A stretch of DNA of 64,000 bases from Lentisphaerae bacterium GWF2_57_35 (GCA_001804865.1 MHBK01000055.1:233614-297613), one strand, 5' to 3'. Positions 55,683 through 64,000 are shown, numbered from the stretch's first letter. Notes: generated by a model from the letters alone, not told the origin. Made by a program: numbers and translations.

Positions 55683-56102
55683 GTGGGCCGCAAAACTTCC
55701 ATTTTGGCGCTTGAACAGATACGCGAGATCAACATGACCCCGTTGATCGACCTGACGTTCCTGCTGCTCATCACGTTTATCATCACGTTCCCGCTGATCG
55801 AGCAGGGGATACCGGTCAATCTGCCCCGGGGCGCGGCCGCGGAACTGGATCAATCGAAATCCCGCACCATCAGCATCGACGTGAAGGGCGAACTTTATCT
55901 GGATGAATCGCCCGTTACCAAAGAGGAGCTGGCGGTTGAAATGAATCAACTGGGCCTTTCCGATCCGGACGTGACGGTCATGGTCCGGGCCGACGAAGAA
56001 ATCCGTTACAAAAAGCTGGTCGAAGTCCTGAAGGTTTTGCACGACGCCAAGATTGCCCGGATGGCTTTGGTGACGACTCCTGAAGAAAAACGCGGGCCAT
56101 GA
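55683..56102 (+). CDS. tolR: Tol-Pal system protein TolR (ExbD family)
   Basis: 139 residues from a GTG with GGGAG upstream. INMTPLIDLTFLLLITFIIT is the membrane helix with the proton-carrying Asp; a periplasmic domain with VMVRADEEIRYKKLVEVLKV completes it. It overlaps tolA by four bases. Confidence 0.93.
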   Translation: MGRKTSILALEQIREINMTPLIDLTFLLLITFIITFPLIEQGIPVNLPRGAAAELDQSKSRTISIDVKGELYLDESPVTKEELAVEMNQLGLSDPDVTVMVRADEEIRYKKLVEVLKVLHDAKIARMALVTTPEEKRGP

Positions 56103-56866
56103 ACGATCTGTTCAGACGCAATTTAAAAACTAGTACCCTGGTCCATGCAGGTCTTCTACTGGCCTTGCTAATCGGTTCCTTCGTGTCGAGCTGTCACCTG
56201 CGAAAGCCCAAGGAAGACGTCATTATGGTGGAGTTGACCGTGGCGCTGCCTCAAGCTCCGGCGGAGGAGGTCGTCGAGCCCGAGCCCAAGATTCCTGATC
56301 CTCCAAAGATTCCAGAAAAGATTCCAGAGAAAATTCCGGAGCCGCCCAAGGATATTCCTGAAAAAAAGGAGCCCCCCAAGCCCGAACCGCCGAAGCCGCC
56401 CGAGCCGCCAAAACCCAAGAAGACGATCGAGCGCAGCACGAATAGGGTGGTGCGTAAAGACATCCCAACGTCCAAGACGCCGCCCAAGGGCCCCGTGCTT
56501 TCGCCCGATCAAATCAAAAAAATGCTGGCGGCCGGCGCGCGGATTTCCGACACAACCAGCGTGCCCGATAATTGGCAGGTCACGGGCTATTATCAGAAGA
56601 TCGGCGATCGCATCCAGCGCGTATGGGCCGCACAAGGCGATTCCGTGCCCGCCGGATACAGCGGACAGGTGACCATCCGCGTGCTTCGCAATGGCTCGAT
56701 CACGAGCAGTTCGCTCAAGCAATCCTCCGGGAATCCGGCGGTCGATGCATCGCTGATGCGCGCTGTGCGCGCTATTACCAAGGTGGATTCTCTGCCTGAG
56801 GGCATCCCTGGTTCGTCGGCGGATATCGTGGTCTATTTCGACACGGATCGGTTGGCTGGGCTTTAG
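56099..56866 (+). CDS. tolA: TolA-like energy-coupling protein
   Basis: 255 residues. A single N-terminal membrane helix (LVHAGLLLALLIGSFVSS) is followed by a Pro/Lys/Glu-rich rod (about 50-120, units such as PEPPKPEPPKPPEPPKPK), shorter than the helical rod of E. coli TolA, and a C-terminal TonB/TolA-type domain (WQVTGYYQKIGDRIQRVWAA, GQVTIRVLRNGSI, NPAVDASLMRAVRAI). The operon position identifies it as the TolA of this Tol system. It spans the periplasm to reach Pal/TolB. Confidence 0.86.
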   Translation: MNDLFRRNLKTSTLVHAGLLLALLIGSFVSSCHLRKPKEDVIMVELTVALPQAPAEEVVEPEPKIPDPPKIPEKIPEKIPEPPKDIPEKKEPPKPEPPKPPEPPKPKKTIERSTNRVVRKDIPTSKTPPKGPVLSPDQIKKMLAAGARISDTTSVPDNWQVTGYYQKIGDRIQRVWAAQGDSVPAGYSGQVTIRVLRNGSITSSSLKQSSGNPAVDASLMRAVRAITKVDSLPEGIPGSSADIVVYFDTDRLAGL

Positions 56867-56957
56867 CTCTTGGCGTTGTTTTTTTCGCCGTTGTTCCCTC
56901 TTGTCACCTCCGCCGATTCGACATAGAGTACAAAGCCCGAAAATGGAGAAAAGTGTA

Positions 56958-58154
56958 ATGAAAAAAATGTGCTGGTTATTGCTTCTTCTGATGCTCCCTC
57001 AGTGGGCCTTTGCCCAGGCGCGGGTCGTTCGCTACGTGGACAAGAAAATCGCGCTCGACTTGACGGGTTTGGCCGCCGGGCAGGGGGCTGCCCAGGTTTT
57101 TCGCCGTACGCTGGAGTCGGATATTGCGCGATCGGGATGGTTGGGGGTGGCCGGCGCCGGGCGCGGGGAATTCGTTCTGCAAGGCCGGGTGGATATCAGC
57201 GGCAGCGAAGTCGTGGCCGAATGTCAGGTATTCGAATCCAGCAGTCGCAAAAGCTATCTGAACAAAACCTATCGTGCCGATAGCGCCGCGGTCCGCAACC
57301 TCGCACACAAAGCAGCCGACGAAATTCTTTTTGCCCTCACCGGAAACAAAGGTTTTTTTGGCGCCCGCCTGGCCTTGGTCGGAACGCGTACCGGCTCCAA
57401 GGAATTGTACCTCTGCGATTCGGATGGCCAGAACCTCCGGCAACTGACAAACGATAAGACGGTCAGCCTGTCGCCTCAATGGGGGCCTGACGGGCAGACC
57501 TTGTTCTACACGTCGTATCGCTCCAAGTTCCCCGATGTATACCGGGTTGATCTCTCTTCCGGCACGCGAACACGCATCGCCAATTATCCGGGATTGAATA
57601 CGGGCGGCGCGGTATCGCCCGATGGAAACTATGTGGCGCTCATTCTCTCGAAGGACGGAAATCCGGAGTTGTATGTCAAGCAGCTCAGCGGCGGCGGTCT
57701 GACTCGCTTGACGCAAACGCTCAAGGGCGCCGAGGCCAGCCCTTCCTGGTCTCCGGATGGCAGTCGCATCGTCTACGTGTCGGATCAATCCGGTACCCCT
57801 CAGATTTATGTCGTTTCCCGTAGCGGAGGGACGCCTAAGCGCTTGACCAGCCGCGGTTCCCAAAACGTGGCGCCCGATTGGGGCCCCAAGGGCTTGATTG
57901 CCTTTGCAAGCCTGCTCGGCGGCCGTTTCCAGGTTTGCCTGATCGATCCGAATACCTTCGAAACCAAGGCCATTTCGCCCTTGGATGCCGATTATGAAGA
58001 CCCCTCTTGGGCGCCCGACGGAAGGCACCTCGCCTGCACCGTCTCACGTAAGTATCGGTCAAGCGTTTACCTTCTTGACACTATGGGGGACCCCCCTGTA
58101 GCTTTGCTCGAAAGTTCCGGGGACTGGTCCGCTCCATCTTGGTCGCCCCGGTAA
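56958..58154 (+). CDS. tolB: Tol-Pal system beta-propeller protein TolB
   Basis: 398 residues; ATG at 56958 lies nine bases after ATGGAG and begins a signal peptide ending in AFAQA. An N-terminal alpha/beta domain (FRRTLESDIARSGWLGVAG) precedes a six-bladed WD40-like propeller with repeated SPxWxPDGxxxxYxS motifs (SLSPQWGPDGQTLFYTSYRS, ASPSWSPDGSRIVYVSDQSG). It is periplasmic and binds Pal. Confidence 0.93.
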   Translation: MKKMCWLLLLLMLPQWAFAQARVVRYVDKKIALDLTGLAAGQGAAQVFRRTLESDIARSGWLGVAGAGRGEFVLQGRVDISGSEVVAECQVFESSSRKSYLNKTYRADSAAVRNLAHKAADEILFALTGNKGFFGARLALVGTRTGSKELYLCDSDGQNLRQLTNDKTVSLSPQWGPDGQTLFYTSYRSKFPDVYRVDLSSGTRTRIANYPGLNTGGAVSPDGNYVALILSKDGNPELYVKQLSGGGLTRLTQTLKGAEASPSWSPDGSRIVYVSDQSGTPQIYVVSRSGGTPKRLTSRGSQNVAPDWGPKGLIAFASLLGGRFQVCLIDPNTFETKAISPLDADYEDPSWAPDGRHLACTVSRKYRSSVYLLDTMGDPPVALLESSGDWSAPSWSPR

Positions 58155-58192
58155 ATATGAGTTTTGGAGTTAAAAAACAGGAGAACGTAGAA

Positions 58193-58723
58193 ATGCAGAA
58201 TCGTCGTTGGCTTGGCGTGATGGCGGTTGGGTTGGTGTTGGTTGTGGCTTTGGGCGGTGGTTGTAAAAAGAAAAAAACAATGGGCAGCGGCATGGGCGAT
58301 GATAATATCGGCGGCATCATGGGCTCTGGTATGATGGATGGAGAAGGCGGCGGTTTGGCCGGTCGTCCGGATGGCGTGACGGAAATGGCCGGACAATTCG
58401 TGCCGGTCTATTTTGACTACGACAGCTCGCAAGTTAACGATGCCGAGCGCTCCAAGTGTGAAATGGTAGCCGAATATCTGCGTTCCAACGCAGCCGTCGG
58501 CGTCATTGTCGAAGGTCATTGCGACGAGCGAGGCAGCTCCGAATACAATCTGGCGTTGGGCGAACGCCGCGCGCTGGCTGTCCGGGCTTTCCTGGTGGGC
58601 TTGGGTGTGGATGGCGCTCGCATTCAAACCAAGAGCTTTGGCGAAGAAAAACCCGTGTGTTTCGAACACGACGATTCCTGCTGGAGCAAAAATCGTCGCG
58701 GCGAATTCGTGCTGTTCCAATAA
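58193..58723 (+). CDS. pal: Peptidoglycan-associated lipoprotein Pal
   Basis: 176 residues; CAGGAGA upstream of ATG 58193. Lipoprotein signal with the modified Cys in LGGGCKKKK, a Gly/Met-rich linker (about 25-65), then an OmpA-like domain: PVYFDYDSSQV, GVIVEGHCDERGSSEYNLAL and GERRALAVRAFL (peptidoglycan-binding residues). It anchors the outer membrane to the wall. Confidence 0.95.
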   Translation: MQNRRWLGVMAVGLVLVVALGGGCKKKKTMGSGMGDDNIGGIMGSGMMDGEGGGLAGRPDGVTEMAGQFVPVYFDYDSSQVNDAERSKCEMVAEYLRSNAAVGVIVEGHCDERGSSEYNLALGERRALAVRAFLVGLGVDGARIQTKSFGEEKPVCFEHDDSCWSKNRRGEFVLFQ

Positions 58724-58751
58724 TCTTTATTATACCGCAAACGCGATAACT

Positions 58752-58794
58752 CCGTCCGCAGTCCCGACTATGGGATTGCGGACGGCTTTTTTTT
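58752..58794 (+). terminator. Rho-independent terminator after pal
   Basis: CCGTCCGCA/TGCGGACGG plus TCCC/GGGA stem around GACTAT, followed by eight T residues, 28 bases after the pal stop. It closes the tol-pal operon and separates it from tatA. Confidence 0.93.
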
Positions 58795-58813
58795 GGGTTA
58801 TTCTTCCTACGTG

Positions 58814-59104
58814 ATGAATGGCATGAGCAATAGTTTCCCATTGGGTTTTTTGGGCGGGGGATTGGGCGGGGGCGAGATCCTTCTTGTCCTGGTTGTGATC
58901 CTTGTTTTATTCGGCTCCAAAAACCTGCCGCGAATGGCCCGCAATTTGGGCAAAGTCATGGAGGATTTCAAACGCGCTTCCCGTCAGGTTACCCAGGAGC
59001 TTATGCGAGAGGATCCTGATCCGCCTCCTCCGCGTCGTCCGGTTCTTCCCAAGACGCTTCCCCCACAGGAGCCAACCGCTCCCGATGAGCACAAGGATGC
59101 ATGA
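58814..59104 (+). CDS. tatA: Twin-arginine translocase subunit TatA
   Basis: About 96 residues. One helix (GEILLVLVVILVLFG), the hinge SKNLPRMARNLGK and an amphipathic helix with FKRASRQVTQELM, then a Pro-rich acidic tail, define TatA/E. The Met at 58814 or 58823 is the likely start; anything earlier would lie in the terminator. It overlaps tatC by four bases. No tatB is present here. Confidence 0.88.
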   Translation: MNGMSNSFPLGFLGGGLGGGEILLVLVVILVLFGSKNLPRMARNLGKVMEDFKRASRQVTQELMREDPDPPPPRRPVLPKTLPPQEPTAPDEHKDA

Positions 59105-59865
59105 AGATGCGCGCTCATGACGAACAGGGAGAGCGGGACGCCAAGCCATTTCTTCAACATCTTGAAGACTTGAGAACGATGCTCATTCGGTCCTTTCTTG
59201 CCCTGGCCTTGGGTATGTTGATCGTAGCCCCAGCGGCCCCTCAATTTCTCCGCTTTCTCAAGAAACCACTACTGATTGTAACGTCCAATCCCGATACGTT
59301 TCTTCGATCGATTGAAGTATCCGGAGCCTTCAATCTGAGTTTGCTGATCGCCTTCTGGGGAGGACTGCTTCTGGCGGCGCCCTTTGTCGTGTTTTTTGTC
59401 GGCGGGTTTATTTTTCCCGGCCTGACGAGGCGGGAGCAAAACGTCGTAAGAAGTTCGTCGGGAATAGCCGTATTTCTATTTTTGGCCGGCGTTTTTTTAG
59501 GATACCGCATGATGCTGCCCGTAGCCCTTAAAGTCATGTTCGGCATGCACGATTGGATGGGGATCGCTGCGGAATGGACGGTTTCAAGCTATATCGTTTT
59601 TTCCATTCAACTCATGCTGGCCTTTGGGTTGGCGCTCGAATTGCCCCTCTTGGTTCTTTTGTTGGGCCAGTTGGGCATTTTAACGTCGAGCCAACTCCGC
59701 GACAAACGTAAGATCGTCATCGTGATTATTCTCGTTATAGCCGCTCTCTTGACGCCTCCGGATGTGTTTAGCCAGCTGCTCATGGGCATTCCCCTGATTC
59801 TGCTTTATGAACTTTGCATTTGGCTGATATGGCTGAAAGAACGAAAAAAGCAGGAAGCCGTTTGA
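59101..59865 (+). CDS. tatC: Twin-arginine translocase subunit TatC
   Basis: 254 residues with six membrane helices. The N-terminal FLQHLEDLRTMLIRSFLALA carries the conserved Glu that reads the twin-arginine signal; the first periplasmic loop (LRSIEVSGAFNLSL) and the end (LLTPPDVFSQLLMGIPLILLYE) match the family. With TatA alone it would make a minimal Tat system exporting folded proteins. Confidence 0.95.
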   Translation: MKMRAHDEQGERDAKPFLQHLEDLRTMLIRSFLALALGMLIVAPAAPQFLRFLKKPLLIVTSNPDTFLRSIEVSGAFNLSLLIAFWGGLLLAAPFVVFFVGGFIFPGLTRREQNVVRSSSGIAVFLFLAGVFLGYRMMLPVALKVMFGMHDWMGIAAEWTVSSYIVFSIQLMLAFGLALELPLLVLLLGQLGILTSSQLRDKRKIVIVIILVIAALLTPPDVFSQLLMGIPLILLYELCIWLIWLKERKKQEAV

Positions 59866-59949
59866 TTCCAGTCGTCTTGTGAACGATCCTGACTTCTATC
59901 TGAGCAGTTAATTGCGATGAATGCATAATGTCTTTGCAGAGGAAGCTAT

Positions 59950-61302
59950 ATGACCCTGCGTCTGGCAAGCTTTGGTATTCGCGGCTTTGTGGGAGATTCG
60001 CTTTCCCCGAAAGTCGTCATGGATTTTGCATCTGCATTTGGAACCTTTTTGGGTGGCCGCCGCATTTTATTGGGGCGCGATACTCGGTATTCCAGTCCCA
60101 TGATCCACGCATGTGTGGTTTCAAGCCTGTTGAGCACAGGTTGCGAAGTTCTGGATTTGGGCGTATGTCCTACGCCCATGTTGCAGTATTCCGTCAAAGC
60201 CTACGAAGCCTCCGGCGCCGTTTCCATCACAGGCGGCCATAACGGCATGGGATGGAACGCGCTGATCTTAATCGGCAACGATGGGGCCTTCTTGGAGCCC
60301 TTGGGCGGCGAAAACGTGCTGGATTGTTTTCACGCCGGCGATTTTCTTAAACAGCCCTGGGACAAGATGGGTCGCGTTGCAAGCGTGGACACTTTTGTGG
60401 AACCCTATTTCCAGGCCTTGGAAGAAAAGCTCAATGCCGAGGCTATTCGCCGGGCGCAATTCAAGGTTTTAATGGATCCGGTGGGCGGAGCCGGTTGCGG
60501 CTATCTCGACTCGTTTGCGCAGCGCTTCGGCTGCTCGTTGGTGCCCCTGAATGCTCAGCCCTCCGGCTATCTGGCGCGCGAAGCCGAGCCCCGGCCCCGC
60601 AGCAGCTCGCAAATGGCCTCGATCATCAAGCACCTTCATGGCCATGCCGGTTTTGTCTTCAGCAGCGACATGGGCCGACTTTCGCTGGTAACCGAGGAAG
60701 GGGAGCCGGCGAGCGAAGAATACACGTTTGCCGTTATTGCCAATCATGTCTTGGATAAAAAGGCCGGCGCCGTAATCACCAATTGCTGTACGACGCGCAC
60801 CGTGGACGATATCGCCGCGCTGCACAAGGTCCCGGTGGTAAAGACGCGGGTGGGGCAGGCCTATGTCATTTCCGCCCTGATGGACGAGCAGGGCATCATC
60901 GGCGGCGAAGGCAACGGAAGCGTTGCCTTGCCGTCGTTCAGCCGGGCCTTCGATGGCTTTTTGATGATGGGACTGGTCTTGGAAGCCATGGCGGAGAAAA
61001 AGAACCGGCTCTCCGATCTGCTGAAGGCTTTGCCTCGATATCACATCGTGAAGCGCAAATTAACCTGTGAGTCGAGCCGAGCCTACCGCGCTTTGGAAAT
61101 TCTTCCTGAACGTTTCGATCCAGGCGAAGAAGGCCGGGTCGATTGGACGGACGGCTTCAGGGTGGATTGGGCGGACGGATGGATTCATGCCCGGGCTTCT
61201 CGGACAGAACAGATTGTACGCGTCATTTCCGAATCGGAAAATCGTGTGACTGCCGAACAACGGGCGGGCGATATCGTCCGCATTATCGAACAGGAAATTT
61301 AA
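59950..61302 (+). CDS. Phosphohexomutase homologue lacking the catalytic serine
   Basis: 450 residues, similar end to end to the next gene. The phosphoserine loop TASHNP reads TGGHNG (residue 96 is Gly) and the metal loop DPDGDR reads SSDMGR, losing two of three Asp. The sugar-specificity motif GGEGNGS and the N-terminal FGIRGFVGDSL are kept. It therefore keeps the alpha-phosphohexomutase fold but should not catalyse phosphotransfer. A start with GAGGAAG upstream and a three-base gap to the active copy suggest a heteromeric partner or regulator. Confidence 0.78.
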   Translation: MTLRLASFGIRGFVGDSLSPKVVMDFASAFGTFLGGRRILLGRDTRYSSPMIHACVVSSLLSTGCEVLDLGVCPTPMLQYSVKAYEASGAVSITGGHNGMGWNALILIGNDGAFLEPLGGENVLDCFHAGDFLKQPWDKMGRVASVDTFVEPYFQALEEKLNAEAIRRAQFKVLMDPVGGAGCGYLDSFAQRFGCSLVPLNAQPSGYLAREAEPRPRSSSQMASIIKHLHGHAGFVFSSDMGRLSLVTEEGEPASEEYTFAVIANHVLDKKAGAVITNCCTTRTVDDIAALHKVPVVKTRVGQAYVISALMDEQGIIGGEGNGSVALPSFSRAFDGFLMMGLVLEAMAEKKNRLSDLLKALPRYHIVKRKLTCESSRAYRALEILPERFDPGEEGRVDWTDGFRVDWADGWIHARASRTEQIVRVISESENRVTAEQRAGDIVRIIEQEI

Positions 61303-61305
61303 TCC

Positions 61306-62661
61306 ATGAAGGAAGCTCTTAAGGTGGGGGTATCGGGCGTTCGGGGGGTAGTGGGCGATTCGTTCACGCCGCAGACGGCGCTTTCCTTCGCGCAGGCCTT
61401 TGCAACCTTTGTCGGGCATGGGCCCGTCGTGGTGGGGCGCGATACGCGTCCCACCGGCGCCATGATCGAACAAGCCGTCGTGGCCGGTCTTCAAAGCGCC
61501 GGCTGTCAGCCCATTTTGGCCGGCGTGGTGCCGACGCCGACCGTGTTGATTCTGACGCAATCCTTGCGAGCCCGCGGCGGTATTGCGATTACGGCCAGTC
61601 ATAATCCATCGCAATGGAATGCGCTGAAATTTGCCGAGCGCACCGGCATGTTCCTGAACGAATTGCGGGCCGAGGAATTGTTCGACGTATATCATCAACA
61701 GAATTTCCCCATGGTTTCAGAAGCTGAAATCATGCCGGTCGTCGTGGAATCGGATGCCATGGAATATCACATTCGACGCGTAGTGAATTACGTGGATCAA
61801 AAAGCCATTCGGAAAAGAAAACTTAAAGTGGCCGTCGACTGCTGCAATGGGGTTGGGGCTGTGCACAGCGTGAGCTTTTTGAGGGAGGTTTTGGGCTGTA
61901 CTGTTTTTCCCGTGCTGGATCAGCCGACCGGACGGTTCGAGCGCGACCCGGAGCCCTTGCCCGAAAACCTGAAGCTGCTTTGCGATACCGTCAGGGCGAA
62001 TGGCTGCGACATCGGTTTTGCACAGGATCCCGATGGCGACCGCCTCGCGATCGTGAACGAAAAGGGCGAGCCCATCGGTGAAGATCAGACCCTGGCCTTG
62101 GCCGTGCAGCAAGTGCTGGACGCCCATGAAAAGGGTCCTGTGGCGATAAATCTGGCTACCAGCAAGAGCGTCGAATTTGTTGCCCGTCAGCGCGGCGTCG
62201 AGGTGGTAAAGACCAGAATTGGCGAAATCAATGTCTCCGAGACGATGGTCCGCATCGGTTCTGTCGTAGGGGGAGAAGGCAATGGCGGCATCATTATTCC
62301 TCGCATGCATCCCTGTCGCGACAGCTACATCGGAATGGCCGTCGTGCTGGAATTGATGGCCATGACGGGCAAAACAGTCTCCGAATTGCGAGGAGCGATT
62401 CCGTCCTATTTCATGGTTAAAGACAAAATCCGCATCCGCGGCGAACAGGCCCCGGAGATTCTTCGGTCCTTACGACGCCAATATGCCGATAAAAATCCAA
62501 GTCTGTTGGACGGGATATACATCGACTTTGGCGATAGCTGGGTGCATGCCCGTCGGTCCAATACGGAGCCCGTCATTCGCATCACGGCTGAGGCTGCAAG
62601 CCCGGAAGAAGCTGCCCGACTGGCGGGCGAATTCAGGCAGAAAATCGAGCAGGCGGTGTAG
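61306..62661 (+). CDS. glmM: Phosphoglucosamine/phosphohexose mutase
   Basis: 451 residues. All four loops are intact: TASHNPSQWNALK (phospho-Ser98), DPDGDRLAIV (metal), VVGGEGNGGII (sugar) and RRSNTEPVIRI (phosphate). The N-terminal GVRGVVGDSFTPQ and overall length fit the GlmM/phosphomannomutase group; glucosamine-phosphate is the likelier substrate, but mannose- or glucose-phosphate cannot be excluded. It is translated from an ATG only four bases past the stop of its inactive paralogue. Confidence 0.82.
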   Translation: MKEALKVGVSGVRGVVGDSFTPQTALSFAQAFATFVGHGPVVVGRDTRPTGAMIEQAVVAGLQSAGCQPILAGVVPTPTVLILTQSLRARGGIAITASHNPSQWNALKFAERTGMFLNELRAEELFDVYHQQNFPMVSEAEIMPVVVESDAMEYHIRRVVNYVDQKAIRKRKLKVAVDCCNGVGAVHSVSFLREVLGCTVFPVLDQPTGRFERDPEPLPENLKLLCDTVRANGCDIGFAQDPDGDRLAIVNEKGEPIGEDQTLALAVQQVLDAHEKGPVAINLATSKSVEFVARQRGVEVVKTRIGEINVSETMVRIGSVVGGEGNGGIIIPRMHPCRDSYIGMAVVLELMAMTGKTVSELRGAIPSYFMVKDKIRIRGEQAPEILRSLRRQYADKNPSLLDGIYIDFGDSWVHARRSNTEPVIRITAEAASPEEAARLAGEFRQKIEQAV

Positions 62662-62767
62662 GCTGGACTGGCGCCCCGCTTCGATTCCATTCAACTCACG
62701 AAGAAAATCAGTTGCCGACGGTCAGGAAGTTCTGCTAGAGTCCCTCCCTTCAAATGACCTGACAGAT

Positions 62768-62843
62768 GGGGCGGTAGCTCAGTTGGGAGAGCACCACGTT
62801 CGCAACGTGGGGGTCGGGAGTTCGAACCTCCTCCGCTCCACCA
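62768..62843 (+). tRNA. tRNA-Ala (CGC)
   Basis: 76 bases with encoded CCA: acceptor GGGGCGG/CCGCTCC, D arm GCTC-AGTTGGGA-GAGC, anticodon stem CCACG/CGTGG with loop TTCGCAA (anticodon CGC, 62801-62803) and T arm TTCGAAC. It reads GCG codons. Confidence 0.93.
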
Positions 62844-62870
62844 TTCCGATCCGCAACGTGGATCGGAATG
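62842..62870 (+). terminator. Hairpin directly after tRNA-Ala
   Basis: Perfect 11-bp stem CATTCCGATCC/GGATCGGAATG around GCAACGT, starting inside the CCA of the tRNA. There is no T-run, so it may be a processing or termination structure. Part of it (CGCAACGTGG) repeats the tRNA anticodon arm. Confidence 0.4.
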
Positions 62871-62903
62871 CCCGGCGTAGCCCGAAGGACGAAGCCGGGC
62901 TCC
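62871..62903 (-). repeat. REP-like hairpin, GGAG foot
   Basis: On the minus strand GGAG then CCCGGCTTCG and a closing GCCGGG, a CCCGGC/GCCGGG stem with a longer loop. Confidence 0.5.
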
Positions 62904-62951
62904 TGTTCCCTTTCTTCGCTGCGATCGAAAAAAGCCACATTTTTTTTGAAA

Positions 62952-63647
62952 TCAAGCCGGCTCCATATCCGCCAGAATTCTCCGGGCGGCCTCCGTTGGC
63001 TCTGCCGCATCGAGAATCGGGCGACCCACAACCAGAAAGCTGGCCCCGTCACGCACAGCGCCTGCCGGAGTCGCGACGCGTTTTTGGTCGCCCACCTGAT
63101 CGGTCGGCAGGCGTATCCCCGGCGTGATTAATATGGGTTGTGCCCCAAATCGCTTGCGTAACGCCCCTACTTCTTGCGCCGAGGAGACCAATCCATGAGC
63201 GCCGGACGACAGGGCCAGTTCCGCCAGGGCCGCGACCTGATCGGCTGTGCTGCGCTGGATGCCGAGATCCTGGAGATCCTTTGTATCCAAGCTGGTGAGG
63301 GCTGTAACCGCAACGATCCGCGGAGCCTTGGGCGAGGCGCCCGCCGCTTCCACGGCGGCTCGAATCATCTCCCGCCCGCCAGAGGAGTGAATGGTCAGCA
63401 TATCGGCCCCCAAGCTGGCAACAGCTTTGACGGCGCGTTCCACCGTGCGAGGAATATCGTGCAGCTTCAAATCCAAAAAGATCTTCTTCCCTCTACTCAA
63501 GGCCTCATTCAAAATAGCCGGCCCTTCCGAGCAATACAGCTCAAGACCGATTTTGTACCACAGAATCTGGCTGGGAAGCGTCTCCATTACGGCAATGGCT
63601 TGTGGGGTGGACTGCACATCGAGGGCGACGATTAGTTCGGATTTCAT
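62952..63647 (-). CDS. pyrF: Orotidine 5'-phosphate decarboxylase
   Basis: 231 residues from the ATG at 63647 with AGGAG eight bases upstream; the longer frame has no such site. The charged catalytic network is in FLDLKLHDIP (Asp59, Lys61, Asp64); MLTIHSSGGREM, ILITPGIRLP and VVGRPI complete the barrel. It is the group I type, making UMP in pyrimidine synthesis. Confidence 0.95.
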   Translation of the reverse strand: MKSELIVALDVQSTPQAIAVMETLPSQILWYKIGLELYCSEGPAILNEALSRGKKIFLDLKLHDIPRTVERAVKAVASLGADMLTIHSSGGREMIRAAVEAAGASPKAPRIVAVTALTSLDTKDLQDLGIQRSTADQVAALAELALSSGAHGLVSSAQEVGALRKRFGAQPILITPGIRLPTDQVGDQKRVATPAGAVRDGASFLVVGRPILDAAEPTEAARRILADMEPA

Positions 63648-63945
63648 GGGCTTTGCTCCTTGTTTTTCCATCAGTTTAAAGGGAGCTCCCAGGAAAAACA
63701 ATCTCTGCGGCAACTGTTGCTTCAAGACATGTAACTAAGCACGGGTAGGACTGATTTTGATTGCTTGCCGCATATTCGCTAGGTTACACCCTCTTTTGTG
63801 CCGCTCCCTGCAATGCAAAAACGGCTCTTTTCATTCAGCTAAACAGGGCCGAGCCTTACGAAAGCCCAATAAAAACATGGGTTCTGGAGGGGTGGATAAA
63901 AAAGTGATGTTTTTTTCGTTTTTTCAGTTGCCAGGTGCGTGGGGG
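63648..63945. other. Divergent intergenic region
   Basis: About 300 bases between pyrF and the partial gene at the right edge. No repeat or RNA structure was recognised, apart from T- and A-rich runs near 63895-63925. Confidence 0.4.
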
Positions 63946-64000
63946 ATGAACTACCTTGCCAGCCGCATTAAGGCAGTCAGCGGGTCGGGAAAAGATTTTG
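63946..64000 (+). CDS. Start of an unidentified gene, cut by the window edge
   Basis: ATG preceded by GTGGGGG and 18 codons encoding MNYLASRIKAVSGSGKDF. The LASRIKxVS start is reminiscent of class I/II aminotransferases, but too little is visible to assign it. Confidence 0.35.
   Translation, partial: MNYLASRIKAVSGSGKDF

Overview
The window looks like a chromosomal segment of a Gram-negative bacterium of the PVC group, most plausibly Kiritimatiellota/Lentisphaerota or a near relative. The reasons are a complete outer-membrane Tol-Pal operon, several secreted protein families typical of that group (beta-helix, type-3 thrombospondin repeats, propeller repeats), a GH130/glycosyltransferase pair, a tandem GlmM-type pair, and many intergenic palindromes. 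The phylum is an inference: there is no rRNA or ribosomal protein gene here to settle it.

Layout. 0-4.2 kb: the start of a YyaL/DUF255 protein (leftward, cut by the window edge), then a rightward operon of an M20-like protein with lost metal ligands, GpgS and a GT4 glycosyltransferase (probable glucosylglycerate-type solute synthesis). 4.2-10.3 kb: leftward secreted repeat proteins, a DUF3795 protein and a decayed chimera split by an in-frame TAG. 10.3-18.2 kb: a GH130 enzyme and GT4 pair, a hybrid histidine kinase and a secreted alpha-toroid protein. 18.7-23.9 kb: D,D-carboxypeptidase, peptide deformylase, a polyprenol-phosphate glycosyl/prenyltransferase pair, then an SphA-like porin plus solute-binding protein preceded by a candidate structured RNA. 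24-28.3 kb: a chemoreceptor and two tandem acetate kinases, the first with a degenerate active site.

28.4-38.6 kb: hydrogenase maturation genes hypC-hypF and hypB-hypA bracket a small-GTPase module (MglA, an MglB-type roadblock protein, a large duplicated-domain roadblock protein and a membrane-anchored DUF4388 protein); a small hydrogenase-regulator-like protein and a response-regulator/Ser-Thr-kinase fusion follow. 39-41.5 kb: queuosine precursor genes queF, queC, queD and queE. 42-49 kb: a HEAT-repeat membrane protein, a GH94-type phosphorylase and glycogen branching enzyme GlgB.

49.2-52.4 kb: tRNA-Tyr followed by a decayed accessory island with a frameshifted tyrosine recombinase, one intact toxin-antitoxin pair, antitoxin remnants and an entericidin-like lipoprotein. 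52.6-62.7 kb: solute-binding lipoprotein, adenosine deaminase, then tolQRAB-pal, tatA-tatC, and a tandem pair of phosphohexomutases, the first lacking the phosphoserine. 62.8-64 kb: tRNA-Ala and pyrF.

Two themes recur. First, tandem or clustered enzymes in which one member has lost catalytic residues (acetate kinase, phosphohexomutase, M20). Second, an intergenic population of REP-like hairpins with GTAG/GGAG feet, often in inverted pairs, plus a separate 19-bp palindrome that occurs three times at an exact 31-bp spacing just before hypA.
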